From Leifsonia sp. Root112D2 (GTDB taxonomy: Bacteria; Actinomycetota; Actinomycetes; Actinomycetales; Microbacteriaceae): 64,000 nucleotides of DNA. Shown here piece by piece: positions 36,144 to 43,928 of the stretch. How positions within the stretch are numbered: the first letter of the stretch is position 1; the number at the start of each line of letters is the position of its first letter. The notes below the pieces were generated by a model that did not search any database, was not told the origin of the DNA, and saw nothing but the letters and a program-made list of their open reading frames with translations. The stretch is taken from NCBI RefSeq assembly GCF_001424905.1, contig NZ_LMCU01000001.1, positions 1,233,480 through 1,297,479 on the forward strand, given 5' to 3'. Position numbers and translations under genes: made by a program.

Positions 36144-37064
36144 ATGGGCGGAGTGCTGGTCGGGTTCGCGATCATCGGCTTCGTCATACTGGTGGGCTAC
36201 GTGGTCGGTCGCATCGGAATCGGCGGCCCCGGGGCGCAGGGCACTCTCAATCGCATTGCCTTCTTCGTGACCAACCCGGCGTTGTTGTTCACCGTGCTGG
36301 CCAAGGCCGATCTGCACATCATCTTCTCCTCCTTCGTGGCCATCGCGCTGATCAGCGCGGTCGTCGCCAGCCTGGTGTTCGTGCTCGCGGCGCGCTTCGT
36401 TTTCAGGCTCAAGGTGAGCGAGGCGACGATCGGCGCTCTCGCATCCGGATACGTCAACGCCAACAACATCGGCCTGCCCGTTTCGGTCTACGTGCTGGGC
36501 AGCGCCTCGTTTGTGGCACCCGTGCTGCTGCTGCAGCTGCTGGTGTTCGCACCGGTGGCGCTGACGGTGCTGGATGTCTCCACCAGCGGTCGCGCATCCA
36601 TCGGATCGATTTTGAGCCAGCCGGTGCGCAACCCCATGATCATCGCCTCGGTGCTCGGAGTGATTGTCGCGGCCACCGGGCTGGCGCTGCCCGACGTGGT
36701 GTTCAAGCCCTTCGAGCTGCTGGGCGGCGCGGCGGTGCCGCTCGTGCTCATGGCGTTCGGGATGTCGCTGCACGGCTCACGCCCGCTGCGCGCTGGATCG
36801 GGGCGCAAGCAGATTCTGCTCGCGGCGGCGCTCAAGTCGGTCGTGATGCCGGTGGTCGCGTATCTGTGTGCGCACTTTGTGTTCGGGCTGAGCGGCGAGC
36901 ACGTGTTCGCGGCGGTTGCACTGGCCGCGCTGCCGGCAGCGCAGAACGTCTATAACTTCGCCAATCGTTACGACACGGGTCTCGTGTTGGCGCGCGACAG
37001 CGTTCTCCTCACGACGGTGCTCGCGGTGCCCGTGCTGATAGTGATCGCGGCGCTGCTGGCGTAG
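36144..37064 (+). CDS. AEC-family (auxin efflux carrier type) permease
   Basis: The 306-aa membrane protein has about 10 helices in two halves. LNRIAFFVTNPALLF and ASGYVNANNIGLPVSVYVLG are conserved AEC-family segments, and the crossover-type ending LPAAQNVYNFANRYDTGL is typical of bacterial members such as MleP/MdcF. It is likely an organic-anion carrier. A run of 17 G begins 6 nt after the stop codon. Confidence 0.88.
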   Translation: MGGVLVGFAIIGFVILVGYVVGRIGIGGPGAQGTLNRIAFFVTNPALLFTVLAKADLHIIFSSFVAIALISAVVASLVFVLAARFVFRLKVSEATIGALASGYVNANNIGLPVSVYVLGSASFVAPVLLLQLLVFAPVALTVLDVSTSGRASIGSILSQPVRNPMIIASVLGVIVAATGLALPDVVFKPFELLGGAAVPLVLMAFGMSLHGSRPLRAGSGRKQILLAAALKSVVMPVVAYLCAHFVFGLSGEHVFAAVALAALPAAQNVYNFANRYDTGLVLARDSVLLTTVLAVPVLIVIAALLA

Positions 37065-37069
37065 CATCC

Positions 37070-37086
37070 GGGGGGGGGGGGGGGGG
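37070..37086 (+). repeat. Homopolymer tract of 17 G
   Basis: Seventeen consecutive G lie just after the AEC-carrier stop (37062-37064), followed by GTACC. The length is likely to vary by slippage or be miscalled in sequencing. It is not in a coding frame, so any effect would be on mRNA 3' structure. Confidence 0.9.
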
Positions 37087-37127
37087 TACCGCGCATCAAC
37101 TCTTCGTGCTCGCGCGCAACGACCCGG

Positions 37128-37553
37128 TCAGGCGCCCGCGCGAATAAGGAAGGCCCAGGGCGATGTCGCCGTGTGAAACGCGAGAGTTGCGACGGTGTTG
37201 CTCATCGCAGCCGCGAACTCGTGCGAGCCGACGATGGTCGTCATTTCGATGGGTCGCAATTCGGCGTCACTTGCCAGGCCCCTGATTGCGTACCCGATGT
37301 CTTCCGTGTTTTCGTCGGTGGTGTCGGCAAACCATGACAGAAGTGGAGCGTCTCCGTCGTGCGCGAGCGGGAGTGCACTGAAGATGGCTTCGACAGCTTG
37401 TTCAACAGTGGTGGCCGCGACCTGCACTGACGGCAGGTTGAGGTACCGGTACGGATTGTCGTCGCTGACGATGGCCAGCGACTGGCCAGGCTGAATCGAC
37501 TCCAGGACGCGGAGGAGATCGACGGTGATGACGGGGCTGAGATTCTTAAGCAC
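37128..37553 (-). CDS. RbsD/FucU-like protein lacking the catalytic histidine
   Basis: The 141-aa protein aligns with D-ribose pyranase/fucose mutarotase: VLKNLSPVITVDLLRVLESI at the start, NPYRYLNLPSVQVAATTVEQAVEAIFSALPL, and a terminal FLIRAGA. Family enzymes have M-G-H-G-D after the first helix, with His as catalyst; here the site reads IQPGQ, with Pro22 in place of His. Mutarotase activity is therefore doubtful. GTG 37553 follows AAGGAA at 6 nt. A 40-codon ORF and a strong hairpin lie in its leader, and a TetR gene lies upstream on the same strand. No sugar genes are nearby. Confidence 0.72.
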   Translation of the reverse strand: MLKNLSPVITVDLLRVLESIQPGQSLAIVSDDNPYRYLNLPSVQVAATTVEQAVEAIFSALPLAHDGDAPLLSWFADTTDENTEDIGYAIRGLASDAELRPIEMTTIVGSHEFAAAMSNTVATLAFHTATSPWAFLIRAGA

Positions 37554-37594
37554 GGGTGGTTCCTTCCGTTCGGGTGGAGAAGGTCCGGCAGGGG

Positions 37595-37717
37595 TCACCG
37601 CTCGGTCGCACGAGGTGCGACCGAGCGACGCGCGAGTCGGGTCTGGCGCATCTGGTGCTGAGCCCCGCGGCCGGTGGGTAATCCGACCATCGCGAGCTGT
37701 TTGTACTTCGCAAGCAT
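37595..37717 (-). CDS. 40-residue basic small ORF upstream of the FucU-like gene
   Basis: ATG 37717 follows a strong AAAGGGGGA site. The peptide begins MLAKYKQLAMVGLPTGRG and ends with an Arg-rich tail (LARRSVAPRATER). Its last codons run through the hairpin at 37599-37627, so translation of it would melt the hairpin. It may be a regulatory leader for the FucU-like gene, 41 nt downstream, or a genuine small protein. No family is recognised. Confidence 0.45.
   Translation of the reverse strand: MLAKYKQLAMVGLPTGRGAQHQMRQTRLARRSVAPRATER
37599..37627 (-). promoter_or_regulatory. Perfect 13-bp hairpin in the leader of the FucU-like gene
   Basis: CGCTCGGTCGCAC and GTGCGACCGAGCG flank a 3-nt loop. 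The hairpin lies 46 nt upstream of the FucU-like start and overlaps the end of the small upstream ORF. No T-run follows on either strand, so attenuation or mRNA protection is as likely as termination. Confidence 0.6.
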
Positions 37718-37751
37718 AGCGGTCCCCCTTTATGCCGACATACCCATCTGT

Positions 37752-37770
37752 CTACCCAAAACGGGGGTAG
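37752..37770 (-). terminator. Short hairpin after the TetR gene
   Basis: CTACCC-N7-GGGTAG lies 9 nt downstream of the leftward tetR stop, with an additional TACCC half-site at 37741. It may be a weak terminator or an operator in front of the small ORF at 37717. Confidence 0.35.
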
Positions 37771-37778
37771 AAGATCGA

Positions 37779-38384
37779 TCAGCGCGTGGCGATGAGGGGG
37801 AGGAAGACTTCGTCGACGATGGACTCGGCGACGTCGTCGGGCACGGCCTTGAGCGTCATCAGCAGCTCCTGCCGATAGAGGTCAAACGGCACGCTGACCA
37901 CTCGCGGAGTGAGCTTGGCCGCTTCGACCTCGCCGCGCGCCACGGCGCGATCAAGGATCACGCGCATGGCGCTCTCTCGACCCGATAGGAAGGCGTCGCG
38001 CAACTCGGCAATTCCCGTTCCGGTCTCGGCGTAGTAGCCGCCCAGCTGCAGGATCATCTGCACGCCGATTCCTGCCCGGTGAACGTTCGCCTGGTGCAGG
38101 ATCTCAATGAGGTCGCCACGGAGGGTACCGGTGTTTGGGATGGGTATCTGCTGCCGTGAGCCTGCCCGAGCGGCGGCGGCGTGGATCAGCTCGGCCTTGT
38201 TCTGCCAGCGTCGATAGATGACATCGCGACTCGTGCGTGCGCGCTCGGCGACGGACTCGATGGTGAAGCGGTCGTAGCCCTTCTGGGTGAACTCCTCCCA
38301 AGCGGCGTCGAGCAGCGCGGTCTCGAGCGCGGCACCGCGGCGGCGCTGCGGCACGCGCTGCTGTGCGGCATCCGGAGGGGTCAT
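37779..38384 (-). CDS. TetR-family regulator (TetR_C_11-like)
   Basis: The 201-aa protein has HTH LLDAAWEEFTQKGYDRFTIESVAERARTSRDVIYRRWQNKAELI, where DVIYRRW is the recognition-helix form of a large actinobacterial TetR group. It is divergent from a DHA2 exporter, with two palindromic operators of sequence TTACCTACA-N3-TGTAGGTAA between them. It almost certainly represses the exporter and itself. Confidence 0.9.
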   Translation of the reverse strand: MTPPDAAQQRVPQRRRGAALETALLDAAWEEFTQKGYDRFTIESVAERARTSRDVIYRRWQNKAELIHAAAARAGSRQQIPIPNTGTLRGDLIEILHQANVHRAGIGVQMILQLGGYYAETGTGIAELRDAFLSGRESAMRVILDRAVARGEVEAAKLTPRVVSVPFDLYRQELLMTLKAVPDDVAESIVDEVFLPLIATR

Positions 38385-38404
38385 GGTTCGTCAAGTTTAG
38401 ATGC

Positions 38405-38466
38405 TTGCACTTTACCTACAGAGTGTAGCTAAACTATTTATTACCTACACGGTGTAGGTAATAAAT
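38405..38466 (+). promoter_or_regulatory. Exporter promoter with two TetR operators
   Basis: The -35 TTGCAC (38405-38410) and -10 TAAACT (38430-38435), 19 nt apart, enclose operator 1, TTACCTACA-GAG-TGTAGCTAA (38412-38432, one mismatch). Operator 2 (38436-38466) is a perfect dyad with 14-nt arms, ATTTATTACCTACA and its complement, around CGG. It ends 12 bp before the exporter ATG. Confidence 0.85.
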
Positions 38467-38478
38467 CCAGGAGGACGG

Positions 38479-39897
38479 ATGTCTACGACGCAGACCGAAC
38501 CGACCAAGGTCGACCCCGCCGTGTGGCGAGTCGTCTGGGCCGTGCTCATCGGAGGGCTGGCCGTGTTGTTCGACACGACCATCGTCGCCGTCGCACTGCA
38601 CACGCTGGCGAGCGAGCTGCACGCATCCGTCGCGACCATCCAGTGGGTGACAACCGGCTATCTTCTCGCCCTGGCCGTGACGGTTCCGATTGCGGGCTGG
38701 GCGCAGCGGGTGCTGGGCGGCAAGCGAGTGTGGATGCTCGCCCTCGCGCTGTTCCTTCTCGGATCCATCCTGTCGAGCCTCGCGTGGAGCGCGGCAAGCC
38801 TGATCGCCTTTCGTGCCGTGCAGGGTGTCGGAGGCGGCCTGATGCTGCCGCTCATGTCGACCCTCGTCGTGCAGGCGGCGGGCGGTAAGAACCTCGGCAG
38901 GATCATGTCCGTCGTGAGTCTGCCCGCAGTGCTCGGGCCGATTCTGGGGCCGCTCCTCGGCGGTCTCATCCTGCAGCATCTGCACTGGTCGTGGATGTTC
39001 TGGGTGAATGTGCCGTTCTGCGTCGCCGGCCTCGTGCTCGCCTACCTGGTACTGCCGAAGGACGGGCCCGTGCGCCGCGTTCCGCTCGACGTCACCGGTT
39101 TCGTGTTGATGGCGCCCGCGCTCGTCGGGGTGTTGTGGGGCGTCTCGAACTCCAGCAAGACGGGCGGATTCGGCCGGGGAGACGTTGTCGCGCCGCTCAT
39201 CGCGGGGCTGGTGCTGCTCGCCGCGTTCGTGATCTGGGCGGTGCGACGCAAGGATCGTGCACTGCTCGATCTTGGCCTGCTGAGGCACTGGCCGCTCGCC
39301 TCGTCGTCGCTGCTGCTCTTTCTCAGCGGCATCACCCTGTACGGCGCGATGCTGTTGATACCCCTGTACTTTCAGCAGCTGCGCGGCACGACCGTGCTCG
39401 AGGCGGGCCTGCTGCTCATCCCGCAGGGCCTCGGCACTCTCGCGAGTCGCTCGATGGCCGGCCGACTCTCTGACAGCATCGGCGCGCGCTGGCTGGTCAT
39501 GACCGGTTTCATCCTTGTACTGCTCGGCACGCTGCCATTCGGCTTCGCCGGCGTGCACACGAACGAATGGTGGTTGATGGCGGCGCTCTTCGTGCGCGGC
39601 CTCGGCCTGGGCATCGTCACGATTCCGCTGATGGCCCTCGGCTTTCGCGGCCTCGAACGCGCCGAGGTGCCGGATGCGAGCATCCTCACGCGAATCGCCA
39701 GCCAGATAGGTGGATCATTCGGCGCGGCGGTTCTCACCGTGATCCTGGCGGGTGCGGCCGTCGGAGCCTCCTCGAGCGCCGAGCTCGCCAGCGCATTCCA
39801 GCAGTCGTTCTGGTGGGCGGTCGGATTCGCCGGGGTCGGCGTTCTGCTCTCGTTCGCTCTGCCCGGGAGGGTCTCCGACGGGGTGGTACGGCGCTAG
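38479..39897 (+). CDS. DHA2-family (14-TM) multidrug MFS exporter
   Basis: The 472-aa exporter has AVLFDTTIVAVALHTLASEL (motif D1), motif C-like VSLPAVLGPILGPLLGGLI, and RAVQGVGGGLMLPLMSTLV. It belongs with EmrB/LfrA-type proton antiporters. It is controlled by the divergent TetR gene through two operators. Its stop overlaps the stop of the convergent xthA gene by 4 bp. The drug specificity is unknown. Confidence 0.93.
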   Translation: MSTTQTEPTKVDPAVWRVVWAVLIGGLAVLFDTTIVAVALHTLASELHASVATIQWVTTGYLLALAVTVPIAGWAQRVLGGKRVWMLALALFLLGSILSSLAWSAASLIAFRAVQGVGGGLMLPLMSTLVVQAAGGKNLGRIMSVVSLPAVLGPILGPLLGGLILQHLHWSWMFWVNVPFCVAGLVLAYLVLPKDGPVRRVPLDVTGFVLMAPALVGVLWGVSNSSKTGGFGRGDVVAPLIAGLVLLAAFVIWAVRRKDRALLDLGLLRHWPLASSSLLLFLSGITLYGAMLLIPLYFQQLRGTTVLEAGLLLIPQGLGTLASRSMAGRLSDSIGARWLVMTGFILVLLGTLPFGFAGVHTNEWWLMAALFVRGLGLGIVTIPLMALGFRGLERAEVPDASILTRIASQIGGSFGAAVLTVILAGAAVGASSSAELASAFQQSFWWAVGFAGVGVLLSFALPGRVSDGVVRR

Positions 39898-40730
39898 AAG
39901 ATCATCGGGCGGTCGTCGTCTTCGGGGTCGACGGCGAGGTCGACGACGACGGGCACGTGGTCGCTCGGGGCGTCGCCCTTGCGCTCGTTGCGGTGGATGG
40001 AGGCATCCGTCACCAGCTCGGCGAAGGCATCCGAGCCCATGATGAAGTCGATGCGCATGCCCTCGTTGCGGGGAAACCGCAGCTGCTTGTAGTCCCAGAA
40101 CGTGAAGCCCTCGGGCACGCGGGGGCGCACCACATCGCTGAGGCCCACGGTCTCGAAGGCGGCGAATGCGGCACGTTCGGCAGGCGAGATGTGCGTGGAG
40201 ACACCCTGCACGAAGGTCGGATCGCCGACATCCGAATCGAGGGGGGCCACATTCCAATCGCCCATGAGCGCGAGGGGCAGCGCGGGGTCATTGCCTAGCC
40301 AGCGCTGCGTGTCTGCGGCCAGCGCGGCCAGCCAGTCGAGCTTGTATGCGTAGTGCGCATCGTCGAGTGCGCGCCCATTGGGCACATACAGGCTCCATAA
40401 CCGGATGCCCTCTACCGTGACGCCCATCGCACGCGCCTCGAGCGGCTGATCCGGGCCCTCCTGGCCCTTCAGGAAGCCGGGCATTCCCTCGAAGGAGGTC
40501 GTGACATCCGTGAGAGGAACGCGGCTGGCGAAGGCGACGCCATTCCATTGGTTCAGCCCGTGGATCTGCACCTCGTAGCCGGCCTCTTCGAACGCCTCGG
40601 CCGGAAACTGCTCGGGCTTGCACTTGATCTCCTGCATGCCCAGCACGTCGATGTCTTCGCGCACCAGCCAGTCGACGACGCGACCGACACGGGTGCGGAT
40701 GGAGTTCACATTCCAGGTGGCGACGCGCAT
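39894..40730 (-). CDS. xthA: Exodeoxyribonuclease III
   Basis: The 278-aa exonuclease/endonuclease/phosphatase-fold enzyme has MRVATWNVNSIRTRV, LGMQEIKCKPEQFP (catalytic Glu), SLYVPNGRALDD, LMGDWNVAPLDSDVGDP (Asp/Asn pair), MRIDFIMGSD and SDHVPVVVDL (terminal Asp-His). All active-site residues are present. It acts as a 3'-5' exonuclease and AP endonuclease in base-excision repair. It is convergent with the exporter gene. Confidence 0.95.
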   Translation of the reverse strand: MRVATWNVNSIRTRVGRVVDWLVREDIDVLGMQEIKCKPEQFPAEAFEEAGYEVQIHGLNQWNGVAFASRVPLTDVTTSFEGMPGFLKGQEGPDQPLEARAMGVTVEGIRLWSLYVPNGRALDDAHYAYKLDWLAALAADTQRWLGNDPALPLALMGDWNVAPLDSDVGDPTFVQGVSTHISPAERAAFAAFETVGLSDVVRPRVPEGFTFWDYKQLRFPRNEGMRIDFIMGSDAFAELVTDASIHRNERKGDAPSDHVPVVVDLAVDPEDDDRPMIF

Positions 40731-40780
40731 GACACCACGCTACCGAACTCGTGCGACGCCGGCGCGGGCGATCGCATCCG

Positions 40781-40838
40781 TGAGGGGCGAACTTTGGCCC
40801 CTCGATTCGCGATCTGAGGGGCCAAACTTCGCCCCTCA
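40781..40838. repeat. 58-bp palindromic dispersed repeat, copy 2
   Basis: It has the same length and arms as the copy at 22023-22080, with 21 of 22 arm positions paired (TGAGGGGCGAA/CTTTGGCCCCT). This copy lies between the divergent xthA and pyrE starts, so it is not a gene-end terminator here. It fills most of the gap. Confidence 0.8.
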
Positions 40839-40934
40839 GCGCAATGAGCGACCGCTTGCGGCCCACTGCGGCAGCGGAAAGAACGCGACGGAATCTCATC
40901 CGGCCAACGTACGGTGTGCCCTAAAGTTGGGGGC

Positions 40935-41483
40935 GTGACGGATACGCGCCAGCAACTCATCGACTTCATCTCCGCCGAGGCGGTCTTTCACGGCGACTTC
41001 ACGCTGACCAGCGGCAAGAAGGCCACGTACTACGTGGACCTGCGCAAGGTGAGCCTCGACCACCGCGTGGCCCCGCTCATCGGGCAGGTCATGCTCGACC
41101 TCATCGCCGGGGTGCCCGACGTGTTTGCCGTTGGTGGCATGACGATGGGGGCCGATCCGATCGCCGCGGCGGTTCTGCACCAGGGCGCGGCGCGGGGTCT
41201 CTCATACGATGCATTCGTGGTGCGCAAGGAGCCGAAGGATCACGGTCGAGGCAAGCAGGTCGAGGGCCCCGAGCTCGCCGGCAAGCGCGTGATTGTGCTC
41301 GAAGACACCTCGACCACCGGCGGCTCGCCCCTGGCCGCGATCGAGGCGCTGAAGAAGGTCGGCGCCGAGATCGCCGGCGTCGCCGTGGTGGTCGACCGCA
41401 ACACCGGCGCCCGCGAGGTCATCGAGGCTGCCGGATACCCGTACTTCGCCGCCATCGGGCTTGAGGACCTGGGACTGGTCTAG
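40935..41483 (+). CDS. pyrE: Orotate phosphoribosyltransferase
   Basis: The 182-aa PRTase has FTLTSGKKATYYVDLRKVSL, AVGGMTMGADPIAAAVLH, VVRKEPKDHGRGKQVEG (flexible loop with catalytic Lys) and the PRPP motif VIVLEDTSTTGGSPL. It converts orotate and PRPP to OMP in pyrimidine synthesis. The start is GTG behind GGGGG. The TAG stop shares one base with the next gene's GTG, so the membrane protein downstream is coupled. Confidence 0.95.
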   Translation: MTDTRQQLIDFISAEAVFHGDFTLTSGKKATYYVDLRKVSLDHRVAPLIGQVMLDLIAGVPDVFAVGGMTMGADPIAAAVLHQGAARGLSYDAFVVRKEPKDHGRGKQVEGPELAGKRVIVLEDTSTTGGSPLAAIEALKKVGAEIAGVAVVVDRNTGAREVIEAAGYPYFAAIGLEDLGLV

Positions 41484-42547
41484 TGGCCGACGGGCACAAT
41501 GACGAGCCGGATGCCACGCATCCGCTCCCCGAGGAGCCCGATGCGCAGCAGTCTGACTTCACCGCGCCGCCGCCTCCTCTTTCCCCGCCGTCCCTGCCCA
41601 CCTCGACGGGGGGCTGGACGCTCACCGACTCCGGAATGATTCCGGAGGTGCCGCCGGACCCCGAGGAGGAGCCGGAGGCATCCGAGACCGAGCCCGAGGC
41701 GGGCGAGCCCGAGACGGTAGCCTTTGCGTGGAACCTCGACGCCTCCACCCCGGACGCTGATCCCGCGGAAGGGCCCGGCACCGAGCTCCTCCACGTGCCC
41801 ACCTACGAGGCCACCGAAATACTCGACACGGCCGACGCCGACGCGGCAGAAACGACGGTGCTGCAGCAGCCGGCCACCCGTGCCGAACGACGACAAGCGG
41901 ATGCCGCGGCCGCGCTGGCGGCCTCGTCTCACGCATCCGCCGCCACACCGCAATCGCGCGGCACCCGCACCCTGATCGGCGTCGCCATTGCCCTCGTGGC
42001 GGTGCTGGCGCTGATCGGCCTGTTCATCCTGGGCACGCGCCTGCCTGCCATCCTGACGGCACCAACCCCGACGCCTACCGCCACGCCGACGCACTCGGCT
42101 ACTCTGACCCCCACCCCGACACCGACGCCGACCGTGATGCCGAAGCCGACGGTCGCGCAGAGTGCGGGCGTGCACGAGTGGAGCACCCTCGGCGGCGGTG
42201 AATGCCTGCAGCCGTATACGACGCCATGGGCCGAGACGTTCACGGTCGTCGACTGCCGCACACCGCATGCGGGCCAGATGGTTTACACGAACCTGCTGTC
42301 CGCCGATCCGAAAGCCGCGTACCCGGGAGCGGACGCCATAGCGAAGCAGATCAACATTCTGTGCACCAAGCCCGGCATCGTCAATCTCGAGGCTGCGGGC
42401 GCCTACCCGGACCTGCAACTGCAGGGCAGCTATCCCGCGACCGCAGCCCAATGGACCGACGGCGACCACTCGTACTTCTGCTTCGCCAGCCGCTCCTCGG
42501 CCAAGCCGTTGACGACGAGCGTCGCAGGCAAGGGCCCAACGGGCTGA
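41483..42547 (+). CDS. Membrane-anchored protein with septum-formation-like domain
   Basis: The 354-aa protein has a long acidic, Pro-rich cytosolic N-terminus (about 155 aa), one membrane helix (GVAIALVAVLALIGLFILG) and a Thr-Pro linker (PTPTPTATPT). The extracellular domain starts WSTLGGGECLQPYTTPWAETFTVVDC and carries paired Cys, matching the actinobacterial septum-formation domain family. It may act at the cell envelope or division site. It is translationally linked to pyrE, though a functional link is not obvious. Confidence 0.72.
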   Translation: MADGHNDEPDATHPLPEEPDAQQSDFTAPPPPLSPPSLPTSTGGWTLTDSGMIPEVPPDPEEEPEASETEPEAGEPETVAFAWNLDASTPDADPAEGPGTELLHVPTYEATEILDTADADAAETTVLQQPATRAERRQADAAAALAASSHASAATPQSRGTRTLIGVAIALVAVLALIGLFILGTRLPAILTAPTPTPTATPTHSATLTPTPTPTPTVMPKPTVAQSAGVHEWSTLGGGECLQPYTTPWAETFTVVDCRTPHAGQMVYTNLLSADPKAAYPGADAIAKQINILCTKPGIVNLEAAGAYPDLQLQGSYPATAAQWTDGDHSYFCFASRSSAKPLTTSVAGKGPTG

Positions 42548-42555
42548 CGGCTACC

Positions 42556-42650
42556 GCTGGTTGAGGAGAGGTCGACGAAGGAGGCCTCGTCTCGAAACCA
42601 AGGCCGCGCGACGGGCTTTCGAGACGCTCGTTCCTCGCTCCTCAACCAGC
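42556..42650. repeat. Dispersed palindromic element, copy C
   Basis: The 95-bp unit runs from GCTGGTTGAGGAGAGGTCGA to CTCGCTCCTCAACCAGC between two convergent genes. Its right arm includes the TGA stop of the leftward acetyltransferase gene (42642-42644). The internal GTCTCGAAACC and TTTCGAGAC boxes are conserved with the other copies. Confidence 0.85.
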
Positions 42651-43250
42651 GACGGGGCGCGCGTGGTTGGCGATGCGGTGTTCGAGGCCGCGTCGCACGG
42701 CCGGCCACTCTGTGTCGAGAATCGAGAAGACGACGGTGTCACGCAGTGAGCCGTCGGGCAGGATGCGGTGGTTGCGCAGCACGGCGTCCTGCTTCGCACC
42801 GAGCCGGGCTATCGCGGCTCGAGACTGCTGATTGTGCCAGTGCGTGCGAAACTCGACGGCGATACATCTGAGGCTCTCGAAGGCGTGCGTGAGCAGCAGT
42901 CGCTTCGCGTCGGCGTTCACCCCTGTTCCCTGGGCGCTCGCGGCCAGCCAGGTGGAGCCGATCTCGAGGCGGCGGTGCTCCGGCTCCAGGTTGAGAAAGG
43001 TGGTCACGCCACAGATCGCACCGGTGTCGGCGCGGCGGATCGTCCATGGGGCCAGCCGCCCGTCGGCCTGCAATTGCAGGCGACGCTGCACATCCGATGC
43101 GACGGCATCCGGCTCGGGAACACTCGTGTACCACGTCTTCCACAGCTCGCCATCGCGCACCGCGGCTTGCAGGCCGCCGACGTGGTCGACGGCGAGCTGC
43201 TCAAGCGTGGCAAGTGTCCCGGCGAGCGGGGGAGTCGCGGCGAATTCCAT
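42642..43250 (-). CDS. GNAT-family N-acetyltransferase
   Basis: The 202-aa protein has motif A EIGSTWLAASAQGTGVNADAKRLLL with Q-x-x-G-x-G, and VEFRTHWHNQQSRAAIARLGAKQDAVL. This is the RimJ-like subgroup with N-Q-x-S-R-x-A-I. Probable targets are small molecules or N-terminal amines. Its last codons (GTC GCT GGT TGA) run into a palindromic repeat. Confidence 0.88.
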   Translation of the reverse strand: MEFAATPPLAGTLATLEQLAVDHVGGLQAAVRDGELWKTWYTSVPEPDAVASDVQRRLQLQADGRLAPWTIRRADTGAICGVTTFLNLEPEHRRLEIGSTWLAASAQGTGVNADAKRLLLTHAFESLRCIAVEFRTHWHNQQSRAAIARLGAKQDAVLRNHRILPDGSLRDTVVFSILDTEWPAVRRGLEHRIANHARPVAG

Positions 43251-43271
43251 GCCTCGACTTTAGTGCGCCCT

Positions 43272-43928
43272 TCAGCGCGCACCCGAACCGGCAAATCCCG
43301 TCTCGTATGCCAAAATCACGGCTTGCACCCGATCTCGCAGGCCGAGTTTGGACAGGATGCTTGCGACGTGCGTCTTCACTGTCGCAGGGCTCACGACCAG
43401 TGCCGCGGCTATCTCCGCATTCGTCATCCCGCGGGTCAGCTCAGTCAGCACCGCGCGTTCGCGTTCGCTCAATCGCTCGAATATGACCGGGTCGGCGGAT
43501 GCGGCGTCATGGTGCAGAAACTCGTCGACCATGCGGCGCAACACCACCTGGGCAAGCGCCGTCTCCCCTGAGGCAACGGCCCGCACACAACGCACGAGCT
43601 CTGCGGGGTTCACGTCCTTGAGCAGATAACCGCTCGCGCCCTCGCGGAGAGCGGCGACCACATACTCGTCGAGATCGTATGTGGTCAGCACCAGCACACG
43701 GGTGCGCGGGGATTCGCGCACTATCGCGCGTGTGGCGTCGAGCCCATTGAGCTGAGGCATCCGGATGTCCATGAGCGCCACGTCCGGGTCGAGTTCACGT
43801 ACGAGCGCAACGGCCTCCGCCCCGTTCATGGCCTCCCCGCACACCTCGAAATCGGGCTGTTGTTCGAGGATGATGCGGAAGCCGCTACGCACGAGCAGCT
43901 GGTCGTCCGCGACGACGATGCGGATCAC
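43272..43928 (-). CDS. NarL/LuxR-family response regulator
   Basis: The 218-aa protein has a receiver with VVADDQLLVRSGF, Asp in VALMDIRMPQLNG and Lys in GYLLKDVNP, followed by HTH LSERERAVLTELTRGMTNAEIAAAL and TVKTHVASIL. Translation begins at a GTG that overlaps the sensor-kinase stop (GTGA), although the frame is open further upstream inside the kinase gene. It is the output partner of the kinase directly upstream. Confidence 0.94.
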   Translation of the reverse strand: MIRIVVADDQLLVRSGFRIILEQQPDFEVCGEAMNGAEAVALVRELDPDVALMDIRMPQLNGLDATRAIVRESPRTRVLVLTTYDLDEYVVAALREGASGYLLKDVNPAELVRCVRAVASGETALAQVVLRRMVDEFLHHDAASADPVIFERLSERERAVLTELTRGMTNAEIAAALVVSPATVKTHVASILSKLGLRDRVQAVILAYETGFAGSGAR

